A DNA stretch of 64,000 nt, taken from positions 1-64,000 of the forward strand of contig CAXKVR010000055.1 in the NCBI GenBank assembly GCA_964058845.1, in the 5' to 3' direction. The notes under the pieces were generated by a model. That model saw nothing but the letters and a program-made list of their open reading frames with translations, was not told where the DNA came from and did not search any database. This DNA comes from Carex sylvatica. Lineage: Eukaryota > Streptophyta > Magnoliopsida > Poales > Cyperaceae. The translations under genes were made by a program, and so were the position numbers. Positions 39,341-51,198 of this stretch are shown piece by piece; position 1 is the stretch's first letter, and the number at the start of each line of letters is the position of its first letter.

Positions 39341-39559
39341 ATTCCCCCTCCAATCAAAACTCTTTAAATACACCCCTCTTCCTCTCAATATTTTAACATT
39401 CTCTCAATCTCTCATTCTCTCATTCTCAATTTTTAAATTTATTATTTAAAAAAATTAAGTTGTAAATTTAATTAATTTTACAAATACGCAAATGGAATTA
39501 CGAAGGTATCGAAATTATGAAGTTCGGCACCTCCCGCAAGATTTTTTCGTGAGATTTAA

Positions 39560-40840
39560 AGGTTACATTTATTTCATGTTAGATTAATTTATTTTTGTAT
39601 TTTTGTAGAGTAAATTAGTTTATGCTAGATTTGTTGAATGTTAAGTAATTATAATTGTTAGATTTATTTTATGTTAGAATTGTTAAATTTGTTAAGTGAT
39701 TAGATTTTTTTTAGATTTATTGAATATGTTAGATTTATTTAGTTTATGTTAGATTTGTTTAGAATATGCTAGATTTTATTTTTGAAATTCAGATTTATTT
39801 TTAATAGGTTAAAAAAACTGTTATATTTATTTTTGTGAATATGTGAAGTAATTAGATTTGTTTTGAATATGTTAGATTTTATTTTTGAAATTCGGATTTA
39901 TTTTTAATAAGTTAAAAAATTAAGTTAGATTTATTTTTGTGAATATGTGAAGTAATTAGATTTGTTTTGAATAGGTTAGATTTATTTTTGAAAATGTTAG
40001 CTTTATTTTTAAATAGATTAGATTTATTTTTGAAAATGTTAGATTTATTTTGAATAGGTTAGATTTATTTTTAAATAGATTAGATTTATTTTTAAAAATG
40101 TTAGATTTATTTTGAATAGGTTAGATTTATTTTTGAAAATATTAGATTTATTTTAAAAAAATAGAAAAAAAAAAATATTGTTTCGGTCTCTGTTCATGGC
40201 CGGAACACGCTGTTTCGGCCTTTGCATTTGCAGAAAATATAGCTTCTCTGCAAAGGCCAAAAGAGCCTGTTTCGGCCAGGAACAGAGGCCAAAACAACAT
40301 ATTTTTTCTGTTTTTTATTTTTGCTTTTTAAATTCGAATTTATTTTTAATAGGTTAAAAAAATAAGTTAGATTTATTTTTTGAATATGTTAAGTAATTAG
40401 ATTTATTTTTGAATAGGTTATTCGGATTTATTTTTAATAGATTAAATAAATATGTTAGATTTATTTTTTGAATATGTTTAGTAATTAGATTTATTTCTGA
40501 ATAGGTTAGATTTTATTTTTTAAAATTCAGATATATTTTTAATGGGTTAAATAAATATGCTAGATTTATTTTTTGAATTGGTTAAGTAATTAGATTTATT
40601 TTTGAATGTTAGATTTATTTTTAAATAAGTTAGATTTTAATTATAATGTTGGATTTATTTTTGCATATGGTAGATTTATGTTAGATTTATTTTTTCATAT
40701 GTAATTTTATCCGAATTCAAATGTAATATGTTAGATTTATGTTAAGTAATTAGATTTTATTTTTGAATATGCTATATTTCATATGTTAATTTTTAAATTT
40801 GGTTTTATTTTTAATATGCTATATTTTTTGAATAGATTTA
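39560..40840 (+). repeat. TTAGATTTATTTTTGAAT minisatellite within an intron-like leader
   Basis: Irregular tandem repeats of (G)TTAGATTTATTTTTGAAT with spacer variants fill the stretch between the hAT promoter/leader and the transposase start at 40845. They are interrupted by a GC-rich hairpin at 40171-40306. Confidence 0.85.
40171..40306. repeat. Long imperfect hairpin (~50 bp stem)
   Basis: Left arm 40171-40225 contains TCTCTGTTCATGGCCGGAAC and TGTTTCGGCCTTTGCA. Right arm 40249-40306 contains TGCAAAGGCC and GGCCAGGAACAGAGGCC. They pair over about 50 bp with a few mismatches around a ~23 nt loop (TTTGCAGAAAATATAGCTTC region). It is GC-rich within an AT-rich minisatellite. Confidence 0.85.
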
Positions 40841-40916
40841 AAAAATGTCATCTCATCGCGATTCGGTGCAAGAAGACATCGCGAGATTGTCCGCTGATTT
40901 TTTGGCCCCGAAATGT

Positions 40917-42856
40917 TGTTGAGTATTTTGTGTATAGGTTTTATTCTTGTTTTTATACTCGTTTAACTTTTAAATTTATAAACCTTAATACCCAAAAAAT
41001 AGTTGATTGCAAGCGCACAACCTATCCTTGTAGTACTTGAGGTATCGATCCACAGAGAATATGGATAATTACTAGTTTTCTACTTTATCAACTAATTTCA
41101 GAAAAATAAAAAGAAGTAAAGTGCAATAAAATAGAATGAGGAGGGATTTTGTTTAAGTAATCCTAAGTTGGGTTCAATACCCGAGAAGAAAGAATTGTAA
41201 ACAATAGATGTAAATAAAATAAAGAAAGTAAAGATTGGCTTGCTTTCAAGTTAAAGAGATCTAGAGGTATTCGGTCTATAATTTCTTGCTAATTCTATCA
41301 ATTTGGTATTTGTTTACATTCATGTATGATTTGATGAGGTTTCTAACCTAATATGTCATTAAGGGTCACTTTCATGAATTAATAACGTGCCTAAGCAATT
41401 CGGACTTCACAGTTACGTCCTTCATCCTAGCTACCTAGACCATAAGCTCTTGTTAGTCTCTCATCTCCTCGAATATTGGTACTTCATAGTTATGTCATTT
41501 ATACCAATATCTGATTCAATTTGAAATGTCCTAATAAGGGTTTGACTTCATAGTTACGTCCTTCACCAAGTCCCTAACCCTAATTTCTGTAGTTCTGGCT
41601 TAGATTACAAATTAGTTAGATCCTAATCCAAACCTAAGGTATTTGTATTCATAATTTGGTACTCTCCTCTCATCCTGGCTACTTTGGTTCTTTCGAATTC
41701 AAAGCGAACTATATCGATTTTAAGTACTAATTATGTAATTAACAAAAATAATAAATCTCATAAATTAGCATCAAATCCCATAAAACAATCATAATAAAAA
41801 TAAATAACCGAATAAGATAAAATTAAACAAGTTAATGCATTGACCTAAACTCCTAGAAAGAGATCTACTCTCTCTTGGAGAGATCCAGTACAAAAATTGG
41901 CAAAAATAAGAAGGAATGAAATAAAGAAATATTTACACCCTTTATTGAATCAAGAACCTCAATCTTGCCGAAATCTTGCTTAGATCTTCTTCTCCATCCT
42001 TGAAAAGCTTCAGGGACTTCAAGAAATTATGTCGATTTATTGCTATATTGTATGGAAATTGGCATGCACCAAGGGGTGAGAGAAAGAGTGAGAGAGTGAG
42101 TTGTGTCTTGAATGAAAAATGAACCTCCCTTATATAGCAAAATACTATGCCCAATTTAGAGGCTAGAAGGTGGGGTTAGTGGGTGCTATCTTTGCCTTGT
42201 TTATTTGGACTTATGTGTCGAAATTTAGCTGTCAAAAAGCGTCACTGGCTCGCTAAAAATAGAAACCGTGTTAAAAACGTGTATTTCTGGCTGTCTGCGG
42301 GTCCAGTGCTTCTGCACTCTGCATGAGTGCGGGTGCTCCGGCTGCACTGATGAAATTTTTGTGTTGTTCTGAAGTTCCTGAAATTGGCTAAGTATTGACT
42401 GCGAGTGGATGACCCGCACTAGGGGTGAGTACATCCGCACTAGGCTCGGACTTTTTTCTGTGAAGTTTTGAGATGTTGAAAATTCGTCTAAGTGCTGAGT
42501 GCGTCCGCACTGGATCCCAAATTTCTTCTTTTATTTTCTCAAGTTGTATATCTTCTCGTTATCTTTTCAAAAGTGGTCATACGCCCAAAACGGAGTTACG
42601 AGTCAAAATTTATGGCCGTTTTAAGTTCAGGCGCTCGTTCTGCATTTCTGCTACAGTGCGTCCGCACTGGATCTGACTGCGGGTGATCCATCCGCACTTG
42701 GAGTATATTTCTTTATTTTTCATCATTTTCTGTCCAAACAAACACAGTAACTTGATTCTAGGTGTATTCTATTCACTTTATATTCAAAATACAATATATT
42801 TGACGTTATTTTATGATGAAAACTAGATCGAATATGTATATAATTTATGCTTATCA
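40917..42856 (-). mobile_element. Solo LTR of a retrotransposon, ~1.94 kb, antisense
   Basis: On the minus strand it runs TGATAAGCAT to ACTCAACA (TG...CA). Flanking 5-mers are AATGT (40912-40916) and AATGC (42857-42861), consistent with a 5-bp target duplication with one change. The transposase frame resumes on the far side. A TATA box and CT-rich transcript start lie at ~42136-42060 on the minus strand. No internal coding region is present. The length suggests a gypsy-type element, but this is inference. Confidence 0.72.
42128..42136 (-). promoter_or_regulatory. TATA box of the solo LTR
   Basis: TATATAAGG on the minus strand is followed by an ACTCACTCTCTCACTC-type leader, as expected for the U3/R boundary. 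Confidence 0.6.
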
Positions 42857-43200
42857 AATGCCACCACCTAATTATCTACAAAATTATCCACATAATTATT
42901 TTGTTAGTTCCTCCCAAATGCCACCACCTAATTATCCACAAAATTATCCATAAAATTATCAAAGAAGTGACCAAATGCTACAAACAAATTATCAACAACC
43001 CCCCAAATAAGTGCACCGTATTATACTTCAAACGATCCAAACATATTCATTCCACAAGAAACACATACACTGCCACCACTGTATGCATATGGAGACACTT
43101 CTTCTGTAGTATCGAGTCAATTCAGTTCCCCTATTGCAGGTACTCCTTTGACAAATGTCACTGAAATTCAAGAAGAATGTGTCACTCATTCGACAAGTGT

Positions 43201-43223
43201 CCCCCCCCCCCCCCCCCCCCCCC
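43201..43223. repeat. C23 homopolymer
   Basis: Twenty-three cytosines in a row lie within the Pro-rich part of the broken transposase frame. The exact length may be uncertain because of sequencing slippage. Confidence 0.95.
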
Positions 43224-44701
43224 ACAATAACCAGCAGGAAAGAAAACTAGAAGAGCTTCCGAATACAATCAGTCATGGTTTTCCTGGTATAATGTGACCA
43301 AAGATGAGGATAGATATTTGCAAACCCTTGAATGTAAGGTCAAAGATTGCAAGAAACCTTATTTTGTGTATAAACAAAGTAGTGGTATGACCAGCTTTAA
43401 AAGACATGTTGAAATGCACCAAAAAAAGGTGAGGTTCCAAGTGAAAATGCTGAACCGAGACAAATCTAAACCATTATGAACCCAGATGGTACCAGAACCA
43501 ACCCAAGATTCGATGAAAAATGAATGCATAGTGAATTGGCTCGATATATTACCCACAAAGAACAACCAATAAGTATGGGTGGTTGCACGAGTTTTGCTCG
43601 GTTGGTCATTCCGGGGTGTTCTCAACCATTGTACAAGATGATCCATCCTAGAAAGATGGTTAGTGAAATAAAAAACCAGTTTACCACTACAAAAAATGAG
43701 CCCGAGCTATATTTGGGTATCAAAACAATAAGGTCTCAATTACCTATGATATATGAACTGCCGGTAAACATGGCTTTGGGTACTCTTGTGTTACTGGGCA
43801 TTGGATCAATGATCAGTGGGTATTACAAAAAAAGATATTACATTTCAAAGTTTTGTATTTCCCGCACACTGTAAATGTAATTTTGAAATCCATTATTGAG
43901 GTTTTACAAGATTATAACCTTAAGAGGGATATGGATAACAAGGCTTTTTCTATATCTTTCAATAATGCTAGCAACAACATTGCTTCCATTGAGATTTTTA
44001 AACGGTCACTAAACCCGATTATGAATGGTGCAATATTTCACCAAAAATGTGCTTGACACATACTTAACCTCATCATGAAGGCGGGCCTTAACAGATAAGT
44101 CATAAACCTATTGATAATTAAATTTAAGGATGCCCTCAACCACATTGTTTCAAACCAAGAAAAAAAATAACGGTTTGTGATGATGTGCGTCAACTATGGA
44201 TTTAGCAAGTCTGAAGGTACCTTCGAATATAGATACACGTTTTAACTCAACATATAGAATGTTGAACCGATGTCTTTCTTACAAAGTTGTCATAGGAGAG
44301 TTTTTTAGAAGCACCACCCTTGAGGGAATGGCATTGGAACCCACCGGCGGGGAATGGGACCAACTAAAAAGGCTTAAAAATTTCCTATGAACCATTTTTG
44401 AAGCAACCGTCCAACTATCATGCTCATATTCACCGACGTCATTTGAGTTGCTCAAACATCTCTATAGCATCTCCAAGGTGTATCGTGACTTGGAACAAGT
44501 TGAAACTAACGATAAATCTCTCACGTCGATTGTAGATATCATGAAACTAAAATTTCTAAAATATTGGGAAGATGTACCTCTCCTAGACATTACCGCGAGC
44601 TGCCTTAACCCGGCATACAAGAAGTATTACATGACCAGAATGGTTGAAGCGTACAAAGAAAATCTACATTTAAACAAAACCATGGTGGAGGCATACGTGG
44701 A

Positions 44702-45016
44702 TTTGAAATTTCAAAATCCAAAAATTCGATCTGAACCATTCATCTTATTCTCCATATTAATATGTTCTTGAAGACCAAATTTTATATTTTTCTAAATTTT
44801 TTTACTATTTATTAAGTCACTTTGAAAATTACTGATCCAACGGTGGCTTAACAAAACAGTAAAATCAGAAACCACCGTTGGATTAGCGATTTTCAAAGTG
44901 TCTTAATAAATAGTAAAAAAAATTCAGAAAAATATAAAATTTGGTCTTCAAGCATATGAAGAATAAGATGAACGGTTCAGATCGACTTTTTGGATTTTGA
45001 AATTTTAAATTTGGAC
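44702..45016. mobile_element. Foldback MITE, same family as 29379-29803
   Basis: Arms are inverted copies (AAATTTCAAAATCCAAAAAT and GATCTGAACC; inverse at 44960-45016). The centre carries CCAACGGTGGCTTAACAAAA, shared with the element at 29379-29803. It interrupts the hAT transposase frame. Confidence 0.82.
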
Positions 45017-45072
45017 CAGTAGTACTTCGACCCATATGCCACCAAAAGCATATTAGTCACTCTTTCTCTCTC

Positions 45073-45082
<10 letters not shown>

Positions 45083-45108
<26 letters not shown>

Positions 45109-45118
45109 AAGAGGGAGA
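45083..45118. repeat. (TA)n(GA)n microsatellite
   Basis: A TATATA run continues into GAGAGAGA between two foldback elements. Confidence 0.9.
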
Positions 45119-45536
45119 GCCTACATATCATGCTTTGGAAAGTAAAGATGGTGTCTTACTTTCAGCCCATATCTCCATTTTAAAAGTTAAAAAAGTCAAT
45201 CCGAACATCTTAACATTATCTTCATATTAATATGTACTTGGAGATCAAATTTTATATTTTTTTTGAAAATTTTTTACTATTTTTTTAGAATTTTTGAAAA
45301 TCACAACTTTTCATTAAATAAAATAATAATAAAAAATTCAAAAAACACTTATTTTAAAAAATTCTAAAGAAATAATAAAAAAAAATTCCAAAAAAATATA
45401 AAATTTAATCTCCAAGAACATTACAATATGAAGATCATGTTGAGATGTTCGAATCAACTGTTTGAATTTTGAAAATGAAGATATGAACAAGAATTAAAAC
45501 ACTCTCTTTACTTCCCAAAGCACTGTAGCATCATTA
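45117..45536. mobile_element. Foldback MITE
   Basis: Left arm CATGCTTTGGAAAGTAAAGA and CCCATATCTCCATTTT; right arm, inverted, GTGCTTTGGGAAGTAAAGAG and CATATCTTCATTTTC. AT-rich centre near 45310. Non-coding. Confidence 0.78.
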
Positions 45537-45571
45537 TATATTAATTTTCAAAATTCAAAACAGGAAAGAGG

Positions 45572-45925
45572 TTGTTTTACTTCTCACTCATATATATCTT
45601 TATTTTCAAAATTCAAACAGTCGATCCAAACTTCTCAATATGGTCTTCATATTGTAATGTGCTCTGGAGACCAAATTTTTACTCTTTTTTTAGAATTTTT
45701 AAAAATCAATGTTTTTTTTATTTTTTATTTAATGAAAATTTGTGATATTCAAAAATTCTAAAAAAATAGTAAAAAAATTCCAAAAAATATAAAATTCGAT
45801 TTCGAACACATATTAATATGAAGATTATGTTAAGAAGTTCGGATCGACTATTTGAACATTGAAAATTGTGATATAAGAGGGAAGTAAAACACTCTTCTTA
45901 CTTCTCAAAGCATAATAGCCTATCT
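45572..45925. mobile_element. Foldback MITE, close relative of the preceding one
   Basis: Arms CAAAATTCAAACAGTCGATC and inverse GATCGACTATTTGAACATTG; the right end reads ACTTCTCAAAGCATAATAGCC. The centre is AT-rich with TTTAATGAAAATTTGTG. It shares arm motifs with 45117-45536. Confidence 0.78.
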
Positions 45926-45959
45926 TGCTCTCTCTCTCTTATTGAAACCTTAGCGGTGG

Positions 45960-46541
45960 CTAGTTACCAAGTATATTTTTATTAATTAAGTATAAAATTA
46001 TATTTATTGTTCTACATCGAGAACAACATCAACATCACATCTAAAAACATCGATTTCTAAACTTAAACATCTAACAACACAAACATCATAAAAAATAAAA
46101 AATAAATAACAAACATTTTTCATCGGAAGTAGACATAGATGACCTTCCACATCGACTAACCAGCAACTGAGGGAAATGAGGCATTTTTTTTGGGATTTGA
46201 TTTGCGAGCAAGGGAGGCCGACGCAAATCTCGACCTCTCCTACCCTATCTAAGGTTTTATGTAGCAGTTTTAGTGGTATGGAAGGGTGACAAAGTGAGAA
46301 AGAAAACGGTCTAGGGTTTAGAGGCGGGGTAAGAGAGGAGTATCGAGGGCAATAGGTAGGAGGAAATCTAGACTGCATTTTTATGGTGAGGTTAGGTGCA
46401 GCGAGTAGAGAAAGCAGAGGTGGTGCAGCGGAGAAGATGGAGGGGTGAAATAAGGTGGAGAAATGCGAGGGTGTGACGGGAGGTAGGGTGCCGGGTTATG
46501 AGATGGTTAGTGGCTAGGAATATCATCGTCAACTCTCTCTG
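45960..46541. other. Intergenic; open frame on minus without known domain
   Basis: A 124-codon minus frame (46004-46378) shows no recognisable motif and has Cys-rich, hydrophobic low-complexity content. The G-rich stretch 46380-46540 continues after the hAT element at 47434, so the two were one sequence before insertion. Confidence 0.4.
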
Positions 46542-47433
46542 TAGGGGTGTAAACATATCAGATATTATCCGGTTTTATCCAGATTCGAATCCGAAAAATA
46601 ATGATTTCGGACATTCGGATATTACTGGATACGGATCTAAATAATTATCCGGATTTGATATCTGACTCCAATTGGATATCCGATTTTATTTTCTATCTCC
46701 TATCCAAATGGGCCAGCCTATATGGGCCAATTCAATAGGAAACTCTCAGCTAGTTTATCAATACACGTTTCTTAGTTGTAATATTTCTGTGGGACCATTT
46801 TTTTCGGCCTATGCTCCGGTTTCCCATTCATTTCTCTTTTTGGCGTTACCAACCGTTGTAGCTCGGACTGCTCTAGGTTGGGCTATATTAATTAACCACA
46901 TATTAACAACTGTATGAACCATATATATTCTTCAAACTATTTTAATTCATTCTCTGAGCCGCGGACCCACCTTCTAATATATCTGGGGTTCCCCAATTCA
47001 ATCAAATAGTCTACTTATTACAATTTGTTTAAACTCTCCAGCTCACTCTCTAGGACAAACGTTATTTTGTTTTATTTTTTTTAATAATTATAATATATTA
47101 AGTTAAAATTATCTAATCATAATATTTTGACAAATTATTTTTCTATCAACTTATCCCTATATTTTTCTTAAAAAAAGCTAATGAAAATTCAAGTTTCCAA
47201 TTGGCTTTGGTCAACGTTGACAGACTTATTTCATTTTGATTTTACGACCGATTCTGATTCCACAATCAAAGTAATTTACTTTTAATTATCTGAATTATAT
47301 TCATATTCGTATCCGTCCGATATCCGATTTGTATCTGTATCCATTCAACAACTGATCCGTATTTAAAAAATTATAACGGATAAGAATACAGTTTGATCAC
47401 TATCCGATCTGTATCCGACCATTTACACCCCTA
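46542..47433. mobile_element. Non-autonomous hAT element, 892 bp
   Basis: Ends TAGGGGTGTAAA and inverse TTTACACCCCTA. Subterminal ATCCGGAT/GGATACGGAT and ATCCGATCTGTATCCG motifs occur at both sides. It is flanked by a perfect 8-bp duplication TCTCTCTG (46534-46541 and 47434-47441). The internal 81-codon frame shows no transposase motif. Confidence 0.93.
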
Positions 47434-48574
47434 TCTCTCTGCCTCGACGAAGGTGTAGGAGGACTGGGAAATAAGGGCAGTGGAGCTGTGGTGGAGCGGA
47501 GTGGTGGACTGTCGGGAGAGGAGAGAATTTACGACAAGGTTATTATTGTCAACTCCCTCTCTATGCTGTCAAATACATATTTTATTAATGTCTTATAAAA
47601 AGTAACATCTATATAATATATATCTGTTATTTTAGAGTACCGGTTTCCATCACATTAATTTTCTACCTGTACACTTTTAAACATTTAATTTATCGACCGT
47701 ACGTTCTTAATCCTTCTTCCAGCCATTTTTTTTCATAGAAGATATATATATATATATATATATATATACACTAATTAACCCAGCAATTTTCATTTTTCGT
47801 CAAATGTAAAAGGCTAGCTCTCGGTACCTCAATTATAGAGTGCACGAAATACGAGTCTGAGCCCTAGAGAAGGAGACAGCGTACGTACGCCTCACCAAGT
47901 TATCATCAAAACACAGTTACATCAGCTCTTCCAGCCTTATGCTGGTTTGCTTTAATTCAGTAACGAATCTCTGCATGAAAACCCATAATTTGAGCTTATC
48001 TTTAGACTAGCAAATAGTCTGGTTTTCATTGCAAGTAGTCTGGGTTTCTTTCTTTAAATTTTCCTATACCAGTAATATATATTGGAAAGTTCAACAAAAT
48101 TAACATGCTTTCCTTTGTTTCATGACACTTTAGTTTTCCTAACATATATTATATATTAGCTAGTCGTGTTATACGTACGTACTAATGGAGATTCCAACAT
48201 ATATATACTTTCATAATTCAAGAGTCAGTGACTTAATTGTATTAATTAATTATGTGATCAGCTATAATATATTTTTCTAGTCCTTAATTTGTTGCACTTT
48301 TGATCCGCTTATGGGTATTCTATGAAATTACTTACTCTTCTGAAATAAGGCTAATATTGTTTTTTTTTTAACTTGGTAGAGACTATATATCATGGTTAAA
48401 GTAGCAAATTTGTTTACAACACCACTTCCTAAAAATAAGGCGAATATTAAGTTGTAATTAATTATCAAGAGTTCATGGCGGACGCGCACAGCTGGTACTT
48501 TAATTTCCTTAGGAGTGTCAATTGAAATACATTTATTTAATTATCCAATTAATTCATAGTGTATTTGATATGGG
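47434..48574. other. AT-rich intergenic DNA
   Basis: Contains a long (AT)n run at ~47744-47768. No gene or RNA recognised. Confidence 0.5.
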
Positions 48575-48747
48575 AACCGAATTTTCTGCCTCTCTGGGTG
48601 CAGGAAATTTTTGTCCCTAGAGTTACTGTCTGTGGGCTCCCAGTTTAAAAATTAAATGTGACCGGCCCCTTTAATAGTGACCGGGCCTACATTCCAGTGA
48701 CAGACAGAGCAGGAAATTCCTGCACTCCGGGGGGGCAGGTGATCTCC
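48575..48747. mobile_element. Probable short MITE
   Basis: Left TGCCTCTCTGGGTGCAGGAA pairs with right TTCCTGCACTCCGGGGGGGCA. The internal part has CTGTCTGTGGG...GTGACAGACAG, also inverted, and GGCCCCTTTAATAGTGACCG. No target duplication could be fixed. Confidence 0.6.
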
Positions 48748-49318
48748 TTCCTTTGATAAGACAAATTATACAGATGAAAATATTTTCGTGAGTTTATTTG
48801 TTACGGGTATATATCTATATATATATTTACGGATAAGAAATTTTCATATCTACAACTTTATAGGATAGTTTATAAATACAAATTATTATATAATTTTTAA
48901 TCATTCATTTAATAATATACATAGGGTGAAATTGAATTATTTAATGTCTTAATATAGTTATGTTTAGTTATAATAATTTATATTTTTTAAACGATAATTA
49001 GACCAACAAATGTATTTGTTTTTCTTTACATTTTATTATATATTAGGTACATATATATTTCTGTTTAAAGCAGTACATGTTATTTCCTTCCTATTTTTTT
49101 ATTTATATTATACAAATTATCATTTAATTAACCAGTGACGAAACTGCTAATTAATGATATTAATTTTTAATGGAAAATGTATCATGGGAAAGAACAATAG
49201 GCTTAGAATTAACTATCACAGGCTCTACTGGACAAACACTGGCCGGGTGTGGAATCACTCATGAAGGTAGCAAATATTTGATCTTCAAATAGGCTTAGAA
49301 CTATCACATTAAGCAAGA

Positions 49319-49445
49319 CAACAACAAGGTAGGCACTTTTCGCGAGAGAAAAAATACATTTATAACGGTACTCCGTCACAAAAAGTACCGTCACTAATAG
49401 AAAAATCACTTTTTACCCTCGCAAAAAGTGCCTACCTTGTTGTTG
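49319..49445. mobile_element. 127 bp MITE with 22-bp inverted ends
   Basis: CAACAACAAGGTAGGCACTT at the left is exactly inverted at the right (AAGTGCCTACCTTGTTGTTG). Inner arms TTTTCGCGAGAG and CTCGCAAAAA also pair. No clear target duplication. Confidence 0.75.
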
Positions 49446-50690
49446 GCGTGCGTGCATGCAATTTTTATAGAACAATACATACGCAACTGGTCTGTATCGT
49501 CTCTAGTTTTATGTATTCTCTTTAATTTGTTGTTAAAAATGTAATATATATATATAGCCATATTTTGCAATGTGGCGTATTAGATTTCTTTTTTTGAGAA
49601 ATGATATTTGATCTCAAACATATTATAAAATCTTTTGTCCATTATATATAAGGGATGGAAAAAGGTCCATTAAATTTACTATATATATATATCTCAAAGC
49701 ATATTTAAGTTTGATCTAAGAGATATATGAGAATGAACAATGTACAATGTATTTCAACAGTACATTGTTAATTATATTACATTGTTATCGTATCTCATAT
49801 TATATATCCTTACATTTTATATTTTAATATATATATTGATGATCTAATTAACTTGTACCAATTGAAACACATATATCTTTATTTATGGTCAATTCCTGTT
49901 TATCTTGATTCCATTGAGAAGAACAAACACCTTGATAATTTTGCGGCAGCTTGTACAATCTATTTCTCGTCACTTCAGTCTTTAAAATACATACTATATA
50001 TGTATAAAATTAACCGATGTATAAAAAATTCAACTGCAAGTTGTAAAACATTTGCTCATTTGGAGGGACATCAACTGTGTACTTGGCTGCTTGGTGCTCG
50101 CATGTGGGTCCTTAATTATGATACTGTTTTGTTTTTCTTTTCTGAGCAATAGCCAATAGGGTTTCTTAATTTGAATGCATATTCAGATATTCTCTGCATG
50201 GTGTGGGCCCCATTCCAGATTGGAGAGAGGCGTCATGCGTGTGCGCGCGCATGAGTGCCTGAAAAATGTGATCACATTAATTATAACGAGTTATTAATCC
50301 TTAATTAATCATTTTTCGTCCTTTGTTTGCACTACAGTATTGCACATCAAATAAATGCTCATTCTCCTTAAATGATATCGTTAACTTAAGCATTAATTAA
50401 TTAACTAAGAAGTGACGATGGATGGACGAAGTTTAGCAAGGGCCCCACAAGGAGACAATCTCTGCCTCCTAGACCTAGTCCCTGCCTAGCCTACGCGCAA
50501 CAGCACAGGTAGTCAGGTACGCCTCCATGCAACAACGCTACTTGCCAAAAATTTCCCTCTTTAATCGTAGTTTTCTATCGCAAAACTAACCTATATTAAT
50601 ATCCCCAAAACACCCTTGTTCTATGGATGTTAGTCAAGTTTTGTAAGGGGTAACCTGGAAACTTCGATCCTTAGCTAGGGTAAAAGGTAA
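49446..50690. other. Intergenic DNA upstream of the DYAD-like gene
   Basis: AT-rich, with a 99-codon plus frame (49853-50152) lacking any known domain. The last part approaches the putative promoter. Confidence 0.45.
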
Positions 50691-50697
50691 AGAAGAG

Positions 50698-50708
50698 TCT
50701 CTATATAT
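50698..50708 (+). promoter_or_regulatory. Putative TATA box of the DYAD-like gene
   Basis: TCTATATATTT lies ~500 bp upstream of the main ATG and is followed by a CT-rich leader with several TCTCTCTC runs (50730-50830), typical of plant transcript starts. Confidence 0.45.
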
Positions 50709-50896
50709 TTCCCGCTGTACTCCAGTTCGAGTGCTCTCTCTCCAAAAACCTTCCTCGGTGTGCGCAAGAGAAGAGTCTCTCTCTCTCTCTTAGCTTTCGT
50801 TGTTTTGCTTTTATATTCTCTCTGATATGTTTTGTAATTGTTATCGGTTTTCATTTTGAAAATGTATGTGTTTTTCTGTTCTTCGATTTTAATTAG

Positions 50897-50970
50897 GCTC
50901 GTACTACGAAGTAGATGCGAAGCTTCCAACGATATCTTCTATTCATCTAAAAGCTGCTCGTCTTTTGAAG
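50897..50970 (+). other. Candidate upstream coding exon with the DYAD N-terminal motif
   Basis: Between AATTAG and AAG|GTGAAA, the frame reads GSYYEVDAKLPTISSIHLKA then ARLLK. In AMEIOTIC1/DYAD proteins the N-terminus has G-x-x-YE-D-x-x-x-LP-x-x-S-x-x-HL-x-x-x-R-x-x-K-V, so this is probably a genuine exon of the gene at 51199-53685. Joining it directly to the acceptor at 51148 (TGTGCAG) would run into TAG within five codons. The intervening exon(s) and the first exon with the start codon are not resolved. This may mean small exons I cannot place, or N-terminal decay. Confidence 0.6.
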
Positions 50971-51198
50971 GTGAAAAATTAAAAAAGCAAAACCGATCTC
51001 TTTTCTCTGAACTTTTTAGGATCAAAATTTCAATGTTTTCATTTCTTGATCAGCTACCTTCTTTGATCTGCGGTTACTCTTGCTAACTTTCATTTTTATT
51101 TATCCATTTAATTAACGGAGCTTTATTAATTATTCTGTTGATGTGCAGTTTCAAGAACTGTAGCTGTGCTGAGATCGATATCGTACCAGAGGTGGTGA

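Larger units (their letters stand above)
40845..44701 (+). pseudogene. hAT transposase gene, broken and split by a solo LTR
   Basis: A frame begins MSSHRDSVQEDIARLSADF at 40845, is interrupted by the LTR at 40917-42856, and continues in Pro-rich sequence (MPPPNYPQNYP twice; FIPQETHTLPPLY), then a C23 run. A BED zinc finger follows (43290-43430: CKVKDCKKPYF, SSGMTSFKRHVEMH). Then come RNase-H-fold pieces in several frames: KNEPELYLGIK, FPHTVNVILKSII, DNKAFSISFNNASNN, MDLASLKVPSNIDTRFNST and MKLKFLKYWEDVPLLD. Multiple stops and frameshifts kill it, and the C-terminal dimerisation domain is absent because the frame runs into a foldback MITE. Family assignment (Ac/RICESLEEPER-like hAT) is secure; activity is not possible. 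Confidence 0.85.

Noticed and set aside
42847..43164. 105-codon frame after the solo LTR
   Set aside because: It is out of frame with the real transposase reading (MPPPNYPQNYP frame) and ends without a domain.
46004..46378. 124-codon minus frame
   Set aside because: No known motif, no promoter or splice evidence; left as intergenic.
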